The position numbers and the translations under genes are program-made. The notes beneath the pieces are model-generated. The model saw only the letters and a program-made list of their open reading frames with translations, did not search any database and was not told the DNA's origin. A stretch of DNA of 64,000 nt from Sphingorhabdus_B arenilitoris (lineage in GTDB: Bacteria > Pseudomonadota > Alphaproteobacteria > Sphingomonadales > Sphingomonadaceae): the NCBI RefSeq assembly GCF_042651485.1, contig NZ_JBHSDH010000013.1, forward strand, positions 744,001 through 808,000, in the 5' to 3' direction. Of the stretch, positions 60,008 through 64,000 are shown in pieces. How positions within the stretch are numbered: the first letter of the stretch is position 1; every line of letters begins with the position of its first letter.

Positions 60008-60117
60008 TATTCATGTTCTAGCCATGCCGGGGCGATTAAGCAAAGGCCGTTTAAATCGTTGGACGATTGTGTAACTTATGCGATGGACCCAGCGAATGAC
60101 GGGTTAAGGAGAATACA

Positions 60118-60546
60118 ATGCAGCAAAGCTTTTTACGTAATGCAACGCTCGGCGCAATCGCTTTAACCACGGCCAGCGCGGCATATGCAGCGCCTGCGTC
60201 GGTTAATGGCCAATGGGTTACGCAAGATAAAGACGCTGTGGTATCAATTGGCCCATGCGGTGCAACCATATGCGGAAAACTGTCGCAATATCTTGTGACT
60301 CCGCCGAACGGAGTAGGTCAAAAGGACGTAAATAATCCAAATAAGAGCCTGCGCAGCCGCAAGCTGCTTGGCACGGCTTTTCTGACAGGTTTTAAGGCCG
60401 ATGGAACCCAATGGCGCGGCACGATTTATGATCCTAAAACCGGGAAAACTTACCGGTCGGTTATGTATAAAGGCAAAAGCGGCAATTTGATTGTAAAGGG
60501 GTGCATTGGTCCATTTTGCCAATCGCAAACCTGGACGCCGCGGTAA
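60118..60546 (+). CDS. DUF2147 family secreted protein
   Basis: A 142-residue protein with signal peptide ending near AYAA. DUF2147 markers are NGQWVTQDKDAVVSIGPCG, TAFLTGFKADGTQWRGTIYDPKTGKTY and the terminal QTWTPR. The two-Cys pairs suggest a disulfide-held beta barrel. The role is unknown; the domain is common in alphaproteobacteria. An AGGAG site precedes the ATG. It ends one base from the convergent permease gene. Confidence 0.9.
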   Translation: MQQSFLRNATLGAIALTTASAAYAAPASVNGQWVTQDKDAVVSIGPCGATICGKLSQYLVTPPNGVGQKDVNNPNKSLRSRKLLGTAFLTGFKADGTQWRGTIYDPKTGKTYRSVMYKGKSGNLIVKGCIGPFCQSQTWTPR

Positions 60547-60547
60547 T

Positions 60548-61420
60548 TTAAGCGCGCAATTTCCAGCCACTGCACAGCAGGCGATACACAATAAAGCCAA
60601 ATATCAAATTAAGCACCGCCAATATCGACATGCCGAGGAAAATGTTGGAATCAGTCTGACCCAAAAAGCCATATCTGAAGCCAGAAATGATGTAGAAAAA
60701 CGGATTGGCATGGCTGATTGCTTGAAATGTTGGAGCGAGCCGGTCAATGGCGTAAAAGGTCCCCGACAATAATGCGAGCGGCGCGATGACGAAATTGGTC
60801 ACGGCCGCCGCGTGGTCGAATTTTTCGGCCCAGATTGAGGTTAAAATCCCGACCTGCGCCACTAAGGCCGATCCCAGTAATCCGAACAGCAGCGCAACCG
60901 GAAGCGCTTTTGGCATTACCGAAACGCCGGGCCATAATACCATTGCCAGCCACACCGCACCGCCGACCAAAAAGGCACGAGTGACGGCTGCGCCAACCAT
61001 TGCCAGCATCAATTCTGCATTGGAAAGCGGCGGCATGAGATAATCAACGATCGTTCCTTGAACCTTACCGACCAGCAGCGAAAAGCTGCTATTGGCAAAG
61101 CTATTCTGGATCATGCCCATTACGATCAATCCCGGTGCCAGAAAATCGGCAAACGGAACGCCGAGTTCTGTTCGGTCGCCTCTGCCCAATGCCAGCGAAA
61201 AAATCGCAAGAAATAATAAAGTCGTCAACGCCGGGCCCCAGACCGTCTGCAGCTGCACCTTCATAAACCGGCGCACTTCCTTCAAATAAAGCGTGCGCAA
61301 CCCGATCCAATTCATCCCCATCGCGGGCTGGCCATAGGCGGGGAGTTGAATTTTGCTGCTCATATTCCCATTTTGGTGAGTAACAGGCGCGTCGGTTTCG
61401 GTTTTTGGGTGGATAGTCAT
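60548..61420 (-). CDS. ABC-2 type transporter permease
   Basis: A 290-residue integral membrane protein with six hydrophobic segments, of the ABC-2/YadH type: TLYLKEVRRFMKVQLQTVWGP at the start of the membrane domain, DYLMPPLSNAELMLAMVGAAVTRA in the middle and PLALLSGTFYAIDRLAPTFQ. Such permeases export polysaccharide, lipid or drugs and need an ATPase partner, which is not adjacent in this window. The start is uncertain between 61420, an earlier ATG and 61363. It is divergent from gcrA with 80 bp between the starts chosen. Confidence 0.85.
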   Translation of the reverse strand: MTIHPKTETDAPVTHQNGNMSSKIQLPAYGQPAMGMNWIGLRTLYLKEVRRFMKVQLQTVWGPALTTLLFLAIFSLALGRGDRTELGVPFADFLAPGLIVMGMIQNSFANSSFSLLVGKVQGTIVDYLMPPLSNAELMLAMVGAAVTRAFLVGGAVWLAMVLWPGVSVMPKALPVALLFGLLGSALVAQVGILTSIWAEKFDHAAAVTNFVIAPLALLSGTFYAIDRLAPTFQAISHANPFFYIISGFRYGFLGQTDSNIFLGMSILAVLNLIFGFIVYRLLCSGWKLRA

Positions 61421-61500
61421 CGCAATATCGACTATCGGCTTGGCTATCATATCGCAAGGCGCATTTGCGGCTGTATCAAATTATTCAAATGGAGCAATTC

Positions 61501-62172
61501 ATGGCTTGGACCGACGAACGGATCGACCAACTCAAAAATCTTTGGGAAAAAGGGCTTACTGCAAGCCAGATTGCCGAAGAATTGGGCGGGGTATCGCGCA
61601 ATGCTGTGATTGGAAAAGCGCACCGTTTGGGCCTGAAGTCCCGGCCGTCTCCGGTTAAATCGGGTGATTCGAAAAAGAAGGCGGCGGCGGTCAAAAAAGC
61701 CGCACCCAAAGCGCCTCCCAAACCGAAGATGATGGCAGCCGAAGCACCTGCAGCCGCTGCGCCGCGTCCAAAAACATCGACCACATCGATCCCGTCGTCG
61801 ATCGCATCCGCACCTGCTCAGCCATCATCTGATCTGCCCAAGGTCGTATCAATTGGCCCCGGCGGGTTCATGCGCCAAGGTCCAGGTGATCAGCAAGCCC
61901 CCATACCACCTGCGCCGCCGCGCCGGCTTGTTCCTGCCAAGCCAAGCCCTGAAATGGCCGATAAAACGTCGCTGCTCGATCTGAATGAACGGATCTGCCG
62001 CTGGCCCATCAATCATCCGGGTGAAGCCGATTTCCATTTTTGCGGCGAAGCAGTTAACCCAGGATTTCCCTATTGCGTCGAACATTGCGGCCGCGCCTAT
62101 CAGGCGCAATTACCGCGCGGTGTCCGCCGCCCTCCGCCGCCCATGCCATTCGGCGGGCCGCGCGTGAGATAA
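61501..62172 (+). CDS. gcrA: cell-cycle regulator GcrA
   Basis: A 223-residue alphaproteobacterial regulator that binds RNA polymerase sigma70 and methylated GANTC promoters. The N-terminal DNA-binding domain begins MAWTDERIDQLKNLWEKGLTA followed by SQIAEELGGVSRNAVIGKAHRLGLKSR. A Pro/Ala/Lys-rich linker (about 50-160) follows, then the conserved C-terminal zinc-like CRWPI-FCGEAVNPGFPYCVEHCGRAYQ sigma-binding domain. ATG 61501 has GGAG six bases upstream. The ABC permease gene is divergent, and parE starts 126 bp downstream. Confidence 0.94.
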   Translation: MAWTDERIDQLKNLWEKGLTASQIAEELGGVSRNAVIGKAHRLGLKSRPSPVKSGDSKKKAAAVKKAAPKAPPKPKMMAAEAPAAAAPRPKTSTTSIPSSIASAPAQPSSDLPKVVSIGPGGFMRQGPGDQQAPIPPAPPRRLVPAKPSPEMADKTSLLDLNERICRWPINHPGEADFHFCGEAVNPGFPYCVEHCGRAYQAQLPRGVRRPPPPMPFGGPRVR

Positions 62173-62261
62173 CAAACCTGTGATAGGCCAAAGACTATCC
62201 CATCACAGCAGCAGCAATTAACGGTCCCACCAATTATTCGTGGATAAGTGGGGATCGTCGC

Positions 62262-62291
62262 TTGCATCGGCGAGTCTCCGGCCTCTATAGC
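62262..62291 (+). promoter_or_regulatory. possible parE promoter with GANTC site
   Basis: TTGCAT (62262-62267) and TATAGC (62286-62291) are 18 bp apart, with GAGTC (62272-62276, a CcrM GANTC methylation motif) in the spacer. The ATG of parE at 62298 would fall at or within a base or two of the start site, so the mRNA could be leaderless. The boxes are only approximate matches, so this is a candidate. Confidence 0.4.
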
Positions 62292-62297
62292 TAAAGC

Positions 62298-64000
62298 ATG
62301 AGCGATGATCTTTTTGGCGGCGGCGCTGCGGCGACTGCGGCTTCCAAGGAATATGACGCCTCCCAAATTGAGGTTTTGGAGGGACTGGAGCCGGTCCGGC
62401 GCAGACCCGGCATGTATATTGGCGGCACCGACGAGCGCGCGCTCCACCATCTCGCGTCCGAAGTGCTCGACAACAGCATGGACGAAGCGGTCGCGGGGCA
62501 TGCCAACCGGATTGAGGTTTATCTGGCCGCTGGAAACCGGTTGACGATCACCGATAACGGCCGAGGAATTCCGGTAGACCCGCATCCCAAATATCCCGGG
62601 AAATCTGCATTAGAAGTCATTTTGACCACGTTGCATTCGGGCGGTAAATTTGAAGGCAAGGCTTATGCTACATCGGGCGGCCTGCATGGCGTGGGCGTAT
62701 CGGTCGTCAATGCGTTATCCGACGAAACGGTGGTTGAAGTAGCGCGCGGAAAGCAGCTTTACCGGCAATGCTTTTCAAAGGGCCATGCGGTCACCGCGCT
62801 GGAGGATTTGGGACCAACCCCCAACCGGCGCGGCACAACCATCTCCTTTACCCCCGACGCCGAAATTTTTGGCGAGACCGCAAAATTCAAACCGGCTCGT
62901 TTGTTCAAATTGGCCCGGTCCAAGGCTTATTTATATGCCGGCGTCGAAATCCGTTGGCGCTGCGATGCTGAACTCGCGAGCGAAGACGTTCCGCAAGAGG
63001 CAGTGTTTCAATTTCCCGGCGGACTGTCAGATCATTTGAAAGAACAGCTTTCGGGCCGCGCCTGTGCCACCGCCGATTTTTTCAGCGGAACGCAGGAATT
63101 TCCCGATGACCAAGGCCGCGTCGAATGGGCGATCAGTTGGCCCTTATATTCGGATGGAATCTATAGCTGGTATTGTAACACAATTCCGACACCTGCGGGC
63201 GGCACGCATGAAGCGGGTGTTCGCGCTGCCCTAACCAAAGGGCTGCGTGCTTTTGGAGAATTGGTCGGCAATAAAAAAGCGGCGCAAATTACGGCCGATG
63301 ATATTTTCAATGAATCCGAATTGATGCTGTCGGTATTCATCCGCAACCCGCAGTTCCAAAGCCAGACAAAGGATCGGCTGACCTCGCCGGAGGCCGCTCG
63401 TTATGTTGAAAATGCCATCCGCGATCATTTTGATCATTTCCTTGCCGATAATATGGAGCGCGGCAAAGCATTGATCGGCTTTATATTGGAAAAGGTCGAC
63501 GACCGGCTCCGCCGCAAGGCCGAACGCGAGGTCAAACGCAAAACGGCAACGAGCGCCCGCAAACTGCGCTTGCCAGGTAAATTGACCGACTGTTCAGGTG
63601 ACAGCAGCGAAGGCACCGAGTTGTTCATCGTGGAAGGCGATAGCGCAGGCGGCAGCGCCAAACAGGCCCGTGACCGCAAAACACAGGCAATATTGCCGAT
63701 CCGCGGGAAGATCCTCAACGTCGCCTCCGCCACTCGTGATAAAATACGGGCCAACAGCGAAATTGCTGACCTGCTGCTCGCGCTGGGTTGCGGAAGCGGT
63801 AAAGAATGTAACCCTGAAGCTTTACGCTATGACCGCGTGATCATTATGACCGATGCCGATGTCGACGGCGCCCACATTGCGACGTTGCTGATGACATTTT
63901 TCTTTCAGGAAATGCCCGACATCGTAAAGGAAGGACATCTTTATCTGGCACGGCCGCCGCTTTATCGGCTCACGCACGGGTCGAAAAGCGTATATGCCAA
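62298..64000 (+). CDS. parE: DNA topoisomerase IV subunit B, 3' end outside window
   Basis: The ATPase subunit that partners ParC (27196). Translation from ATG 62298 stays open to the window end (567 complete codons). Visible are the GHKL ATP site (LDNSMDEAVAGH, DNGRGIPVD, TSGGLHGVGVSVVNALS), the transducer lysine region and the Toprim domain (IVEGDSAGGSAKQARDR and MTDADVDGAHI). ParE rather than GyrB is indicated by SAGGSAKQARDRKTQAILPIRGKI and the lack of a long insertion in the part visible. No good Shine-Dalgarno sequence precedes the ATG. Confidence 0.94.
   Translation, partial: MSDDLFGGGAAATAASKEYDASQIEVLEGLEPVRRRPGMYIGGTDERALHHLASEVLDNSMDEAVAGHANRIEVYLAAGNRLTITDNGRGIPVDPHPKYPGKSALEVILTTLHSGGKFEGKAYATSGGLHGVGVSVVNALSDETVVEVARGKQLYRQCFSKGHAVTALEDLGPTPNRRGTTISFTPDAEIFGETAKFKPARLFKLARSKAYLYAGVEIRWRCDAELASEDVPQEAVFQFPGGLSDHLKEQLSGRACATADFFSGTQEFPDDQGRVEWAISWPLYSDGIYSWYCNTIPTPAGGTHEAGVRAALTKGLRAFGELVGNKKAAQITADDIFNESELMLSVFIRNPQFQSQTKDRLTSPEAARYVENAIRDHFDHFLADNMERGKALIGFILEKVDDRLRRKAEREVKRKTATSARKLRLPGKLTDCSGDSSEGTELFIVEGDSAGGSAKQARDRKTQAILPIRGKILNVASATRDKIRANSEIADLLLALGCGSGKECNPEALRYDRVIIMTDADVDGAHIATLLMTFFFQEMPDIVKEGHLYLARPPLYRLTHGSKSVYA

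Overview
This 64 kb window is chromosomal DNA of an alphaproteobacterium, most likely a sphingomonad (order Sphingomonadales). The grounds are a complete gcrA cell-cycle regulator, an alphaproteobacterial-type ParC (GDQS in the quinolone region), a YlxR protein fused to an L7Ae-like domain, and the blocks bamD-recN-ligA and lapA-pyrF-trpF-trpB-trpA-accD-folC. This assignment is by recognition, not by a search. The DNA looks moderately GC-rich; composition was not computed.

Layout. 1-2.1 kb: end of a DUF2459 gene, a Crp/Fnr regulator and a divergent sterol-desaturase-type hydroxylase. 2.1-7.2 kb (minus): bamD, recN, a small monooxygenase and ligA. 7.3-17.5 kb (minus): the transcription/translation operon rimP-nusA-ylxR-infB-rbfA-tdk-truB-rpsO-pnp, read toward lower coordinates, with tdk as an unusual member. 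17.6-30 kb: chromate transporter, PQQ-type sugar dehydrogenase, an MFS-GNAT-DUF1285-Nudix-CCA run, a c-di-GMP protein with a GGNEF site, and parC. 30-33 kb: a secreted GH11 xylanase-like protein behind an orphan secretin. 33-42 kb (plus): purB, lapA, pyrF, trpF, trpB, a DUF559 nuclease, trpA, accD, folC. 42-49 kb: AmpG-like permease, pseudouridine synthase, GGDEF-EAL protein, rsmD, uvrD. 49.16-51.68 kb: a complete IS1-type transposon with three passenger genes, 22-bp inverted repeats and an 8-bp target duplication. 52-60 kb: tyrosine-catabolism genes (fah, hppD, a VOC protein, maiA) mixed with a legumain-like protease, a TonB receptor and MarR. 60-64 kb: DUF2147 protein, ABC-2 permease, gcrA and the start of parE.

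Most striking is a structured repeat of about 115 bp. Two direct copies bracket the DUF559 nuclease gene between trpB and trpA. A related copy is inserted in frame in ligA, adding about 48 codons. The three copies hold an internal stem-loop with compensatory base changes. The repeat carries a purine-rich end that becomes the Shine-Dalgarno sequence of both the nuclease gene and trpA, and one copy encodes the nuclease C-terminus. This looks like a translatable repeat associated with a Vsr-like endonuclease. The second accessory feature is the IS1-type transposon, whose P63C-domain and small cargo proteins share a sequence tag.

No tRNA, rRNA or CRISPR array was recognised. Only one gene-free stretch exceeds 300 bases (32856-33161).
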